Assembly: GCA_946803715.1 (NCBI GenBank)
Contig: CAMPET010000033.1
Coordinates: 412,654-444,349 of the forward strand
Length of the DNA stretch: 31,696 nucleotides
Direction: 5' to 3'
From: Beroe ovata
Taxonomy: Eukaryota > Ctenophora > Nuda > Beroida > Beroidae
Below, piece after piece: positions 1-9,598 of the stretch. The position numbers were made by a program, and so were the translations under genes. Every line of letters begins with the position of its first letter. Position 1 is the stretch's first letter. The notes under the pieces were generated by a model. It searched no databases, was not told the origin of the DNA, and worked only from the letters and a program-made list of their open reading frames with translations.

Positions 1-72
1 GTGTGTGTGTGTGTGTGTGTCTGTGTGTTTGTGTGTTTGTGTGTCTGTGTGTGCGTGTGTCTGTGCGTCTGT
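1..72. repeat. (GT)n microsatellite at the left edge
   Basis: Near-continuous GT dinucleotides interrupted by single C or T changes (GTGTCTGT, GTGTTTGT). It begins at base 1, so its true left end is outside the window. No coding role is seen. Confidence 0.9.
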
Positions 73-547
73 GAGCATGACTTTGGGGGTGGCTTATAGT
101 TCAGATAAGTTTTAACAAGTTTAGTTCGAGGTTCAACGGGGGCTAATTCACTCCTTCTCAAGTCAATGCAAAATTAGTTTGCATATCGATTGATTATCGT
201 GAAATTGGATAAGCCAACGTTTTCCTGCTCAATTATAGCAACAAATCTTGATTCAGGAAATATATTGATCGGATAAAACATAGATATAATTGATTGGAGA
301 TTCTTCAAATTGGATTAATAACGTCCAATCAATATTAATTAGCACGATCATTTTTATTGAAGGAAGTTTTATATAAAAGAGATCCATACGAATCAATCGT
401 ATACTTGTTCCACTTCCACTGATCTCATGATCAATGCCATTTGCCACATCTTCTAAACACACTACCCAATTTCATCCTGGTACAGTTCACCCCAATATTC
501 ACCACTCTCTCTTCCGATATAGCAGGTCCAGTTTACCGTGTGTCAAC
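73..547. other. Non-coding stretch upstream of the GST-like exon
   Basis: AT-rich DNA with no open frame resembling a known protein on either strand. It should contain the promoter, the 5' UTR and possibly an earlier exon of the GST-like gene. A cleavable AG lies at 529-530, shortly before the chosen start, so a spliced first exon further left is possible. The in-frame ATG at 434 would add a 38-residue extension with no family resemblance, so it was not used. Confidence 0.5.
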
Positions 548-1381
548 ATGCCTATGCTACCGTACGATTCCAAGGTGTGCCGCATGATTCTTACCTCACG
601 AATGGTGGTCACAGAGGATCAACAGAAACACGTGTGTGACGGTGAGTTAGAGCACACGTGACGTGGTAACATGTCTCTATTACAATGCGACACGTCATTT
701 TTAAACCCCTCCCCTCACACACAGACACACAGAACCCTTGTATTGCTAGTTTCCTCACTCTAACCCCGCTGTGTGATCACAGGAGATTTGAAGAGCTACA
801 TGGTGAGTTGCCCCGACTGGCTCCTGGTCAAGGATAACACCTCCAAAAACTGGATGGACCTGGACAACAAGATGACGGAGACGATCGCTCTGGTCCGGGC
901 ACTCGGACACAAGTATTTCCTCCTCCCGGAGGACCCGGCCATGATGGACCGGGCTGAGAAGGTGGAGAAGTTGTGTTTCAGCGTGATGAACAGTATGGTC
1001 TACCTCATCAACAAGATCTGTTTCGCTCCCAACAACACCAGCCCGGATGGAACAGATTTTGATCCCGAGTACGCTAGAAATCGGTTCATGGTGAAGTACA
1101 ACCAGTTCGCCACCAAACTGGAGGAGCTGCTAGAGGGACCCTTTATCATGGGGGACACTCTGCCCATACACGCTGACTACCTGCTCTACGCGTGTCTTGC
1201 CGATATCAAGAACTTCGTGCCCCAAGCAGTCCAGGAGGGCAGCAAGATAGGGGAATTCATGGATAAGTTCTGGTCGTACCGGAGCCCCATTAGGAGATGG
1301 TTTAAGAGCAACGATTCGAAACAGGGAGAGTACATCCGACCACCTGTACCCCATATCATGGAACTACTGGCTGAGGATTAG
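548..1381 (+). CDS. Glutathione S-transferase-like protein (two exons)
   Basis: Exons 548-641 and 783-1381 join in phase across a GTGAGT...CACAG intron and give about 230 aa, the usual GST length. The N-terminal part reads as a thioredoxin-fold half: a Tyr six residues from the start (MPMLPYDSK), then further on MTETIALVRALGHKY, which matches the family's glutathione gamma-glutamyl-binding and helix segment (typically S/TE-S/T-x-AI-x-RYL). The all-helical C-terminal half contains FIMGDTLPIHADYLLYACL, which fits the GST C-terminal core with its conserved Asp. The family conjugates glutathione to electrophiles in the cytosol; substrate and class (sigma or mu-like) cannot be told. The catalytic Tyr is plausible, not proven. 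The gene converges on ANKRD27. An additional upstream exon is possible. Confidence 0.72.
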
Positions 1382-1633
1382 AGAGACAGGGGAGACGCGG
1401 GGAGGAGGGGGGAGAGAGGGACTGAAATGGGAATGGAGGGACTTGGGAAGCTGGCTGATTCGACAGAGGCTGGCATCGCAGTGGAACGACATTTAGGAGG
1501 AAACTTGGATCATCTAGTTATTATATGATATGTGATATGTAACTTGAATTATGTTCCCTTAACCTACTTTTTGCGTTTCATTTTGTATTTCGCGAGGGTT
1601 GTTCATTCCCTAATAAGTCATGCATGACCCGTG

Positions 1634-4600
1634 TTAGATACTCACGTTCAAATCTAACTTGTGTTTGATCATCTGGAGGTCTCCCTCGGCACAAATCCTG
1701 AACAATTTCTCCTGTTCTGAGGTTGATACTACTGGAAACTTCTTCCGTTCCGCTACTTTCACCGCACTGCTGCACGACTGGACATATGGAGTGTATGATA
1801 ATCATGCTAAAAGAGTACTGTGCCACTCTTCTAAACTTAGGAAACCTATAATTTAGAATAGCACATTTGCTGTTTCTGGGATCTCTTAGTGAGGCCCTCT
1901 CTGGCCCACACTCACACGCTCGTGGCGTGAAACTAACCTGTAGCCGGTGTGCGATGTGTTTGTTGTGTGCCACGGAAAGGGGCGTGTCTCCCTTACTATT
2001 CCTAACATTTGCACTGGCTCCAGCGTCCAGGAGAAGTGACAATATGTCATCGTATCCGTACCTAGCCGCCAAGTGGAGGGGCGTGTCACCTGCAGTAGGT
2101 GATACGGATAGTTAGCATAAGCGGAAAGGGGTGTGTCAAGTGGTCTTTTCAGTCAGAACCTAATCTTGCAGTATCGATCTAAGCACACTGATATGAGTGG
2201 TTCGTCTTACCGTTTGTGGAAGGAGTGTTGATGGCTGGTTTATGTTGTAACAGCTTGGTGACAGTGTCAGTGAGACCCCTGTCACATGCCTCGTGAAGTG
2301 GTGTCCTACCACTGTTGTCAGCCATGTTAATATCCACCTGTTGTGGGATAAGTTTTGATCAACAGATGACTGTGGGAGAATTTGAGGCAGATGAAGAGTT
2401 GGAATACATCATTCTAGTTCAAAATCAAATTGAAACAGACAACTGATGAATTGCCATGAATAGAACGGGGGGTGGACTATCTACTGAGTACCTGGTGAGA
2501 GAGAAGAATATCGACAGCACCGAGGGCCGAACTTCTCTGACATGCCAAGTGTAGGGGTGTTCGGCCCAGAGGGTCGGTGATGTTTAGATTGACCCCCGCA
2601 TTCTGCTTGAGATACTCCAACAGTTGGGTGAAGTTACCGTCACCTACCACACCGTCACCTGGAATTGTGGTAGATGGGGAACGTTGGGAAATTGTGGTTC
2701 AAACTGCTGGGATGTGAACTTCTCAGTTTTTGATTAGTACCCTACTCATTCACTTCATATTATCATACAAATGAGCCGGGATAAAATGAAAGTTTTTTGA
2801 GAAGAGTCGAGTTGAACTACCAGATTTGGAGAAAGTGCTGTCAACATCCACCTCTGTTTGCTGCTGTCGCGAATGTTGACAGTGCTTAACACACTTGTCA
2901 CAAGAACAGAGTGGGTGACACTTGTTGCTGTCATCCGGTCTGTTGTCATTTGTACTGCTGTCATCGTTGTCATCTTGCACATGGCTACACTCTGAAATGT
3001 CATGTCCCAGCTCCAGTTCTGAAGGTGGAAGGGAACAAATGAACCAATTCTCACTGAATGTAGCTCTTACCGAAGTTAAGTGTAGGTTGTCCCACATTAT
3101 TCTGCATAACAAGATTGCTGATTTCTTGCCACGGTGTCGTTACACTGTTATCCGACTGGAATAGAAGCGTCATATCACTGTTGCTAAGAGCAACAAACGG
3201 TTGCCATTGGCAACAAACAGAAAACTCGTGGGCGCAGCCCATACCTGTGAGAAATAAGGCACGTCCAGGTTCCCTGCCCTAATATGCTGGATCGAGGCCT
3301 CGAATGAGACCAGTGTGAATCCCAACCTCTCGTCCTGGGTTTCGGTAGAGAACATGAAGTTCTGCATGTACGACAGATTTGCCAACCTAGGGGGGAATAT
3401 GGGCGTGTTAGTTCGAGTTACTAAACCGTGTAGTTTCAATTCTATAGAATTCAGGTGTTATTCGGGTCAAGTCGATACTTTCACTCATTTTGACGAAATC
3501 AATTCACCAGTTTGGTATCTCTGACTTGATAACCAAGTAGTTGAGGAGAGGCAGTAGCTCGTCCATGGACATAGCTTGTCCTGTGAGTGCGGCATTTGGC
3601 AGTGAGCTGAGACACTCGCACAACACAGCCCCCTTATCACGTGGAGATTGCCTCGTGTTGAGCCCCACGAGGAGTGACTGAGCAAGGGGGAGGGAGGGGA
3701 AGTAGAGAGGACTGAGGTCGTCGATGTGGGATGGTTTGATGTGGCTCAAACCCCGGAGAACACGGTTAAGGGCGGCGTCCAGTGGCGCCATGATGGCACA
3801 CAACTCGGAGAATAGGTGGGTGTGGAGGTGTGACATCATGTACACTTCCACACTCAGTTCCAGATATGCCTGGCGGGAATTTGTAGTGAAATTGTGTTAG
3901 TGAAGTGTGGGCAGTGATGAAAGAGGTTAAACTAATTCAGACACACCGAGGTTGACTATTCATTGCATTAACCAAGACGAACTTGAATGGTTCGGAGGAA
4001 AACCTTCTCACCTGAAAGTTGGGATTAGCAATTATTTTCCGTGAGAAGTGGAAGTTCCGTTCCACGAAAGCGAGACATCTCCGGAACGTTTTCTCAGTGC
4101 TAGAGGATAGCTCTTGGAGGGAGGATAGCTTCGCACTCTTGTGTGATAGTACACTCTTTTGTATCAACTTGTCAAGCTTGCCTTTTGCTCTGAAGTATCA
4201 GCGTTGCTAGGTCCGAATTTCACTTCCGAAAAGTTGTCGCGAAAAAACGAACATCAAACAAATGTCACACAGCTTTGCTGGGTGTATTCGCTCACGCTGG
4301 CGTGTTGTCAGCAAAGAGGAACTTAGAACACTCTTCAACGGTGTCACACTTTATGAAGGAGTAGTTGCTTGGCACGTAGCCAGAGTCAAACCTGGAGTCA
4401 ACACAGATAACCTGAGGGCGATGAACTCAGAAATTAGAATTTATCAAGCCATCAATGAGAACTATTATACTACTGAATCAACACAATAGATTTGAAATCG
4501 GTAACAAATTAAATGAATCAGTTGATAATTCGCGTGCTTACATTAAGAGGTTTTGACTCATCAATGAAGAAAGTCTCCTCGAAGAGAATCGTCACCACTC

Positions 4601-5131
4601 TATCCTCTTCGTCACCCTGGGTAACAAACCCACTGCTAACCACACTGAGACACTTCCCATTGTACGTTTCAAATATCTTCTCCGACTTCTGTGCAAGAAT
4701 GGAGGAGTATTAGGCAGAAAATCTGCTGTGGCTGGAAATGAAAATTGACAGAAAATTGAATTGGGTGGAAAAATTGCTGGGAGAAATTTATTCTAACCTC
4801 ATCTTTGCGACGGATGGTATGGGATTCGAGTTCCTCTCGGGTAAAGTTGTGTCGTCTAGAGTAACTGCCTATACACGGCACACACACTGTCCTGTAGGAG
4901 TGGTACAGTGATGTCAAGGAAGGGACACGTTTGGTGAGGTTGCGTCTCAAAAAACGTACTCAACTCTACTGACGAAACACTTTTCTGGAATGCTTAACCC
5001 GGCATGATCGACTTCCGCCATGAAAAAACAAACCATGAACGTGTAAGGAGGATGTCCGAGATGAGATCTTCCTGGCTGAGGAACTCTTTGAAGAAAGGGT
5101 TATCCAGTAGATTCTCATCATATCGTGTCAT
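1634..5131 (-). CDS. ANKRD27: ANKRD27/VARP homologue: VPS9 Rab-GEF domain, zinc fingernail, ankyrin repeats; C-terminus short
   Basis: Exons, 5' to 3': about 5045-5131, 4798-4891, 4542-4688, 4296-4411, 4012-4189, 3508-3869, 3245-3386, 3071-3155, 2821-3018, 2492-2658, 2211-2337, 1938-2089 and 1711 to 1646 or 1634. All junctions after the first are phase-consistent. The start MTRYDENLLDNPF resembles the vertebrate VARP N-terminus. The VPS9 domain occupies the 3508-3869 and 3245-3386 exons (DELLPLLNYLVIKSEIPNW, then ANLSYMQNF). CHPLCSCDKC at 2891-2920 is the zinc-binding fingernail that contacts retromer subunit VPS29. Four ankyrin-like segments follow (GRTPLHLACQ, GRTPLHEACD, GDTPLHLAAR, EKLFRICAEGDLQ). 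Family role: endosomal GEF for Rab21 and retromer/Rab32/38 effector. The model is about 640 aa against about 1050 in vertebrates; the second ankyrin block and second fingernail are not found. A good GTGAGT donor at 1641-1645 may mean further exons lie beyond the GST gene. Confidence 0.88.
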
Positions 5132-5544
5132 GTGTACCCTAGTCTCGCCATCCTAACACTACTCCTACAGATTTAGTCGTGAGTCAAGTGGGGCATTAGT
5201 GATGGCATAAGTGGTGGGGCAAGTAGTGGTGGAGTAAGTATTAGTGGTGGGGTAAGTAGTGGTGGGGTAAGTAGTGGTGGGGTAAGTACTAAGTAGTGGT
5301 GGGATAAGTAGTGGTGGGGTAAGTCATTTATTTCCATGAAGCATGAGTCCAATGATGAGGCAGAGAGGAGTGTATCAAAGTATCTGTAGGATAAAACGTG
5401 TTCATAGATCATGAGTATAGGTTTGTATAACTGTTATCAAGCTTCTCGTCAAAACCATGAGTGATCTAATTATATTTTCTCGATCACAAAACATCCGTAC
5501 CGATGAGTAATATAACAACAAGCCAGTTCTGTTTCATACAATTC
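5132..5544. other. Intergenic: ANKRD27 promoter side and CHERP 3' UTR
   Basis: About 410 bp between two minus-strand genes. It holds the 15-bp minisatellite and, near 5326-5332, TTTATT, which on the minus strand is AATAAA and is a reasonable polyadenylation signal for CHERP. No further gene is seen. Confidence 0.5.
5190..5325. repeat. 15-bp minisatellite, GTGGTGGGGTAAGTA-type units
   Basis: Six to eight imperfect copies of a 15-bp unit between the ANKRD27 start and the CHERP stop, with some units shortened or lengthened (AAGTATTAGTG, AAGTACTAAG). The minus-strand reading is a proline/threonine-rich repeat with no family match, so it is treated as non-coding. The plus strand carries repeated GTAAGT, which resembles a splice donor, but no plus-strand gene is present. 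Confidence 0.8.
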
Positions 5545-8080
5545 TCATTCCTTTGTTCGTCCGCCTCTATTAGGCGGCCGGTTGTAAGTGTAACTCTTAC
5601 GTTTGCGGAACGCTTCATACGTATCGGATGAAACTCCTATTCCCAATTTGAAGTCCTTAACATTGCTTGTATCAGCCTTGATGGGCTCCACAATACCAGT
5701 TCCCTTTGCGCCCAAACCCTTGCCGCTCTCCCATCCCATTTTCTTGAGCATCTGAGCGCCAATGTTGTCATCTCCAAGTTCCTTCTCAACGTTGACAGAA
5801 TCTGCCCCAAATGAGGGTGGAGATACCGAGCCTCTGCTCCGTTTTAGCTTGTTCCCCTTTTTCTTTTTCTTCTTCTTCTTCTCCTCGTCCGAACTCGAGG
5901 AGGAAGAACTGGACGATGTCGACCCGGTGGAGCCACCTCTCTTCTTCTGTTTCTCGTCCCCGGAACTGTCGTCACTGGACGAGCTGCTTGAGCTGCTAGA
6001 AGAAGAGGGAGATGAACTACCGGATCTGTCGGCTCTGTCCGGTTCCTGCTCCCTGTACGTCACCCAGTCTGTGTTGCACGTTTCTTTTCCGTTCATTCGG
6101 CGCTTGATCTGACGCTTCTTCTCCCGGTAGTAATCTTTCAGGATGTTGTCGTCCAGTACCTCTTCATCAATGTCAGCCTGCTCTTTCTCCAGCCTGTAGA
6201 ACTCATCCACAGCGTCAAGAAGTCGCTGACTAGGGGGCTTGGGGCTGGGTAGTTTCATGTGGGCAGGGTCAATGGGCTTGAATTCTGAGTCCTCCAGGTT
6301 GATGTGGTTGATAAGAAGTCCCGCAGGAAGATCATAGTAGAACTGTTGAGTGGGGCCAGCATTCTGTGATATTTGGAACTGTAGGATCTTCAAGAAGTCC
6401 CTGGGGTCATACCCGTTCTCGTAAGACTTGAAATCATTCATACTCGGGCCCATTCCTTCATATGGCCCTCTAGAAGGTGGTGGTCTGGATGGTGCGTTGT
6501 GGAAGTTACCACCCTGGTTGTACTGTTGGAATGGAGGAGCACCGCTCTGGGGTGGCTGAGGAGGGTGGCCACCGTGGAAATTAGGCGGCCCTTGGTCATA
6601 CCTAGAGCCCTCTCCGTGAGGTCCATGATCGAACCTTGACTTCGGTGGGCCCTGGTCAAATCTAGCATTGGGTGGGCCCTGGTCAAATCTTGAATTGGGA
6701 GGCCCTTGATCAAATCTTGAATTGGGAGGTCCCTGGTCAAATCTTGAATTCGGAGGTCCCTGGTCAAATCTTGAATTCGGAGGTCCCTGGTCAAATCTGG
6801 AATTGGGAGGCCCTTGGTCGAATCTTGAATTTGGAGGACCTTGATCGAATCTCGAATTCGGAGGACCTTGATCAAACCTAGATCCCGAAGGCCCCTGGTC
6901 AAATCTAGATGACTGATGATGATCCATCTGTGGGGGTGGGCCCTGGTCAAATCTGTTAGGACCTGCTCGAAATGGAGGCGGCTGGTTGAAATGAGGATTC
7001 ATTGCCGGCGGGGGTTGATCAAACCTCCTCTGGGGAGGGGGTGGAAAATTTCCCTCCTGGGGGCGGAACCCGCCGCCGCTGCCGCCATGTGGGTTATTAC
7101 CTTGTCCACCAGAGTTGACGATCTGATTGAGAAGACTTTGACAATATTGGATATTACCTTGAATCACTTGCACACTCGGAGACTGAAAGTAATCCCTCGA
7201 ATTCACACACTTCTGGAGTTCTTCCAAAGTGGTTGCATCGAAATAATTGTTCTGTTCCCAGATGTTGAGAACCTTCTCGAATTTAGGTTGATATTGGGAC
7301 TCCATGTCGCCCTGTTTCGCGAGATAGAGGATTGCGACAACGACACACTGTAACGCGTTGATGATGTCGGTGGCATGTGTCTTGGCGGCATGATGGAGAC
7401 AGTCGTTCATCAGATATAGGACGTGCAGACGATTTCTGCTGTTCGAGTCCTGAGCGGAGAGTTGCGTTAAAATGAACAAAGTTTTGTCATCTAGGGGGAT
7501 AAGGGGAATCGGAGGATAGATTACATTTATAACTGAATACGTGATCACTCACCTGACTCGATGCTCTGAAGAGGAGGAACTGGCCCAGGTACCAAGCTCT
7601 CTGGGATGATGTGGAATTGTTGAGTAACCATGTCCTCGCCTGGAGAATGCTGTCCTTGGTACATGTTTCCATCACAGAGCGGAGGAGGGGCTCCAGTGTC
7701 TTCAGATCCGGCACCTCATCCCACTTCACCTCAGGGAGGGGAGGTGGAGGGTGGGGGAATTGTCCAACCATCTGATTGTACCCTCCCTGATTACCATGGT
7801 AACCACCGTGGTTACCACCCTGGTTACCACCCTGGTTACCACTCTGGTTACCACCGTGGTTACCACCCTGGTTTTCTCGACCGCATGCTTCCCGTTCCAC
7901 CTGCAATCTCCATTGATAGAACTCATGGTATAGACCACCAAACAGGAAGCTGAACTTCGCGTTGTGCTGCTGTTTCTTCTTCGTCATTTCCTCGAACTGA
8001 GGACCATTCCTGACCACGAAGTTTGCCAGCTTCGTGATGATGTTCTTGGCCTCATCGGGTGGTTCAGGTGGTGCTGACAT
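5545..8080 (-). CDS. CHERP: CHERP homologue: SURP, CID-like and G-patch splicing factor
   Basis: Exon 1 is 8080-7553 and exon 2 is 7449-5545, joined in phase 0 across a GTGAGT...CTCAG intron; about 809 aa (human about 916). In order: a SURP module (FVVRNGPQFEEM ... KFSFLFGG), a Gly/Asn/His repeat, a CID-like region (TCTKDSILQARTWL ... RLHVLYLMNDCLHHA), about ten RFDQGPPNS repeats, the CHERP-specific YYDLPAGLLINHI ... LEDSEFKPIDP block, Ser-rich and Lys-rich tracts, then a C-terminal G-patch (MLKKMGWESGKGLGAKGTGI) ending with KSYTYNR, as in vertebrate CHERP. The vertebrate protein works with U2 snRNP-associated SR140 and SPF45 in alternative splicing, and its name reflects an older ER calcium link. 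The repeat-rich middle differs most from vertebrates. Confidence 0.93.
6648..6915 (-). repeat. 27-bp coding minisatellite inside CHERP
   Basis: About ten tandem 27-bp units, each coding RFDQGPPNS on the minus strand (variants end in NA, KS or SGS). Neighbouring units differ at few sites, often synonymous (GGTCCCTGG, GGCCCTTGA), so both peptide and DNA are conserved between units. All three frames stay open across the array because the unit is a multiple of three without stops, which explains the shadow frames seen there. Confidence 0.92.
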
Positions 8081-8313
8081 GTCCTTCCTGCTAAGAATAT
8101 TGGGGTTTAGAGGGGTCTGGAGAGGGAAGTGAGATATTGAACATTTTCCAGAAATCGTGTCGGCGTATTGTGAAAGTTATCAATGGATAGACTCAAAAAA
8201 AGAAGATGAATAAAAGCACTCAAAGTTCAGACTGTAATAACAACAAATCATTAAAAAGTCCCCTCAGAAATGATAGGCATCAATCATGGATATTAAGATC
8301 TGACTTGATTCAT

Positions 8314-9411
8314 TCAACCTCCGTCCAGCCCTAATGCATCAAAATATTGAGATCTTAGAGTTTCCACGGAAAATTTATCCAAATCTATGGACTCAATGAC
8401 CCTATCCCACTTCTGCTTTGCTAGCCCAGGGTTCTTACACAACTGTCGCAACTGTTTCGTGAGTTGAGCTTGAGTGTTGTACAGACACTCAGCCGGATAC
8501 AACTCAGGATACGAGAGTCGGTTGGGGCACAGTGGGTAACACCCGGCCCACACCCCCTCCAGCATGGCGACCCCGAAAAACTCATGGTGTGCGGTGGATA
8601 CGACCACGTCACAGCTCTGCAGATGGTCCAGGTACTCACGCCTGGTGGGGAGTGGTCCCCACTGGACAATGACGTCATTGTGGGCAGATCGGAATGTGTC
8701 AAATTCATCCGGTACTTCGCCGTAACTCCGTCCCAGAACTGACAGTTTGAACTTGTATCCAGAACGCAGGAGAGATCCCAAACACTGGAAAAACTCTCCC
8801 GGGTTTTTATCGTGTTCCCATCGATGTGGCCACACGATATGCAGGACTTCCTGTCCCCATACAGTTCGACACAAGGGCAGGAATTCGAGAGGGAAGTAAA
8901 GTACTCGGCACTTGCTGCGGAGTTCCTCCGATATTCCCCTCGGTTTGTAGTCCGGCATTCGGTTCAAGAACGGGTCCACAGAGTCGAGGAATGTATCCAT
9001 GTTGTGATGAGAGTTGAACAGAACAACGTCGGCTGTGAGGGCGGAGACTATCTGGTTGTAACCGAACTGATAGTCCCGATCTAACTCTTTCTGTCGGGGG
9101 TATGATAGCTGATTCTCGTGAAAATAGAGAACTTTCCGGGCGGGTGCTAACACCGGACACAGAGCTAGAATCTCTGGCAGGCTGCCAACAGAGGACATGA
9201 AGAGTACTCTGGGAGGTGAGGTAACATGTTCTCTAAGCTGGGGGAGGAGTTGCAGCGCACCACACCGCGCTCTCCAGTGCCACTTTGTGTCCCGGAGAGT
9301 GAGGGTGATGTGGTGAGGAGTCAGGGAGGTGAGGAAAGTGAGGAGTTGGGAGTGAGAACCTCCTGCGAACATCTCAATGATCACCAGTTCAGTACCAGAT
9401 TGATCAGACAT
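8314..9411 (-). CDS. QTMAN: tRNA-queuosine alpha-mannosyltransferase (QTMAN, formerly GTDC1)
   Basis: Single open frame of 365 aa starting MSDQSGTELVIIEMFAGGSH. The N-terminal DUF3524 region carries the hallmarks VIIEMFAGGSHSQL, KWHWRAR, FHENQLSYP and GYNQIVSALTADVVLFNS. The C-terminal GT4-type glycosyltransferase half has IVWPHRWEHDKNPGEFF and the donor-site region HEFFGVAMLEGVWAGC with its two-Glu spacing. Family role: mannosylates queuosine at the wobble position of cytosolic tRNA-Asp. Vertebrate proteins are about 90 residues longer. No intron is needed here, unlike its multi-exon neighbours; the start was chosen because the conserved beta-strand follows it within ten residues. It lies about 235 bp from the CHERP start and 190 bp from the UTP14 stop on the same strand. 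Confidence 0.92.
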   Translation of the reverse strand: MSDQSGTELVIIEMFAGGSHSQLLTFLTSLTPHHITLTLRDTKWHWRARCGALQLLPQLREHVTSPPRVLFMSSVGSLPEILALCPVLAPARKVLYFHENQLSYPRQKELDRDYQFGYNQIVSALTADVVLFNSHHNMDTFLDSVDPFLNRMPDYKPRGISEELRSKCRVLYFPLEFLPLCRTVWGQEVLHIVWPHRWEHDKNPGEFFQCLGSLLRSGYKFKLSVLGRSYGEVPDEFDTFRSAHNDVIVQWGPLPTRREYLDHLQSCDVVVSTAHHEFFGVAMLEGVWAGCYPLCPNRLSYPELYPAECLYNTQAQLTKQLRQLCKNPGLAKQKWDRVIESIDLDKFSVETLRSQYFDALGLDGG

Positions 9412-9598
9412 CCCCTTGAGTAGTTTACAGCGTGGTTATAATAATAGTCCACACTATAGATCAGAGGATAGGTTAATGAAATTGTGACGATTCTTGATAA
9501 CTCAATCCGTAATAAATGTCACTAGATGCAGATGTTAATAAATACGTCAATGACTTTCTCCCTATGGTTACTTTTTCCTAAAAACAAGTCACAAGATC

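Noticed and set aside
2492-2658. ANKRD27 ankyrin exons as the missing ankyrin domain of BARD1
   Set aside because: They are on the opposite strand, 16 kb away, and splice in phase with the VPS9 exons of VARP.
5173-5412. Pro/Thr-rich minus-strand frame over the 15-bp minisatellite
   Set aside because: Simple-repeat translation with no flanking coding signal or splice support.
6438-6950. A 170-codon repeat protein in another frame of CHERP
   Set aside because: It exists only because the 27-bp unit has no stop in any frame; the correct frame is fixed by SURP, CID and G-patch domains.
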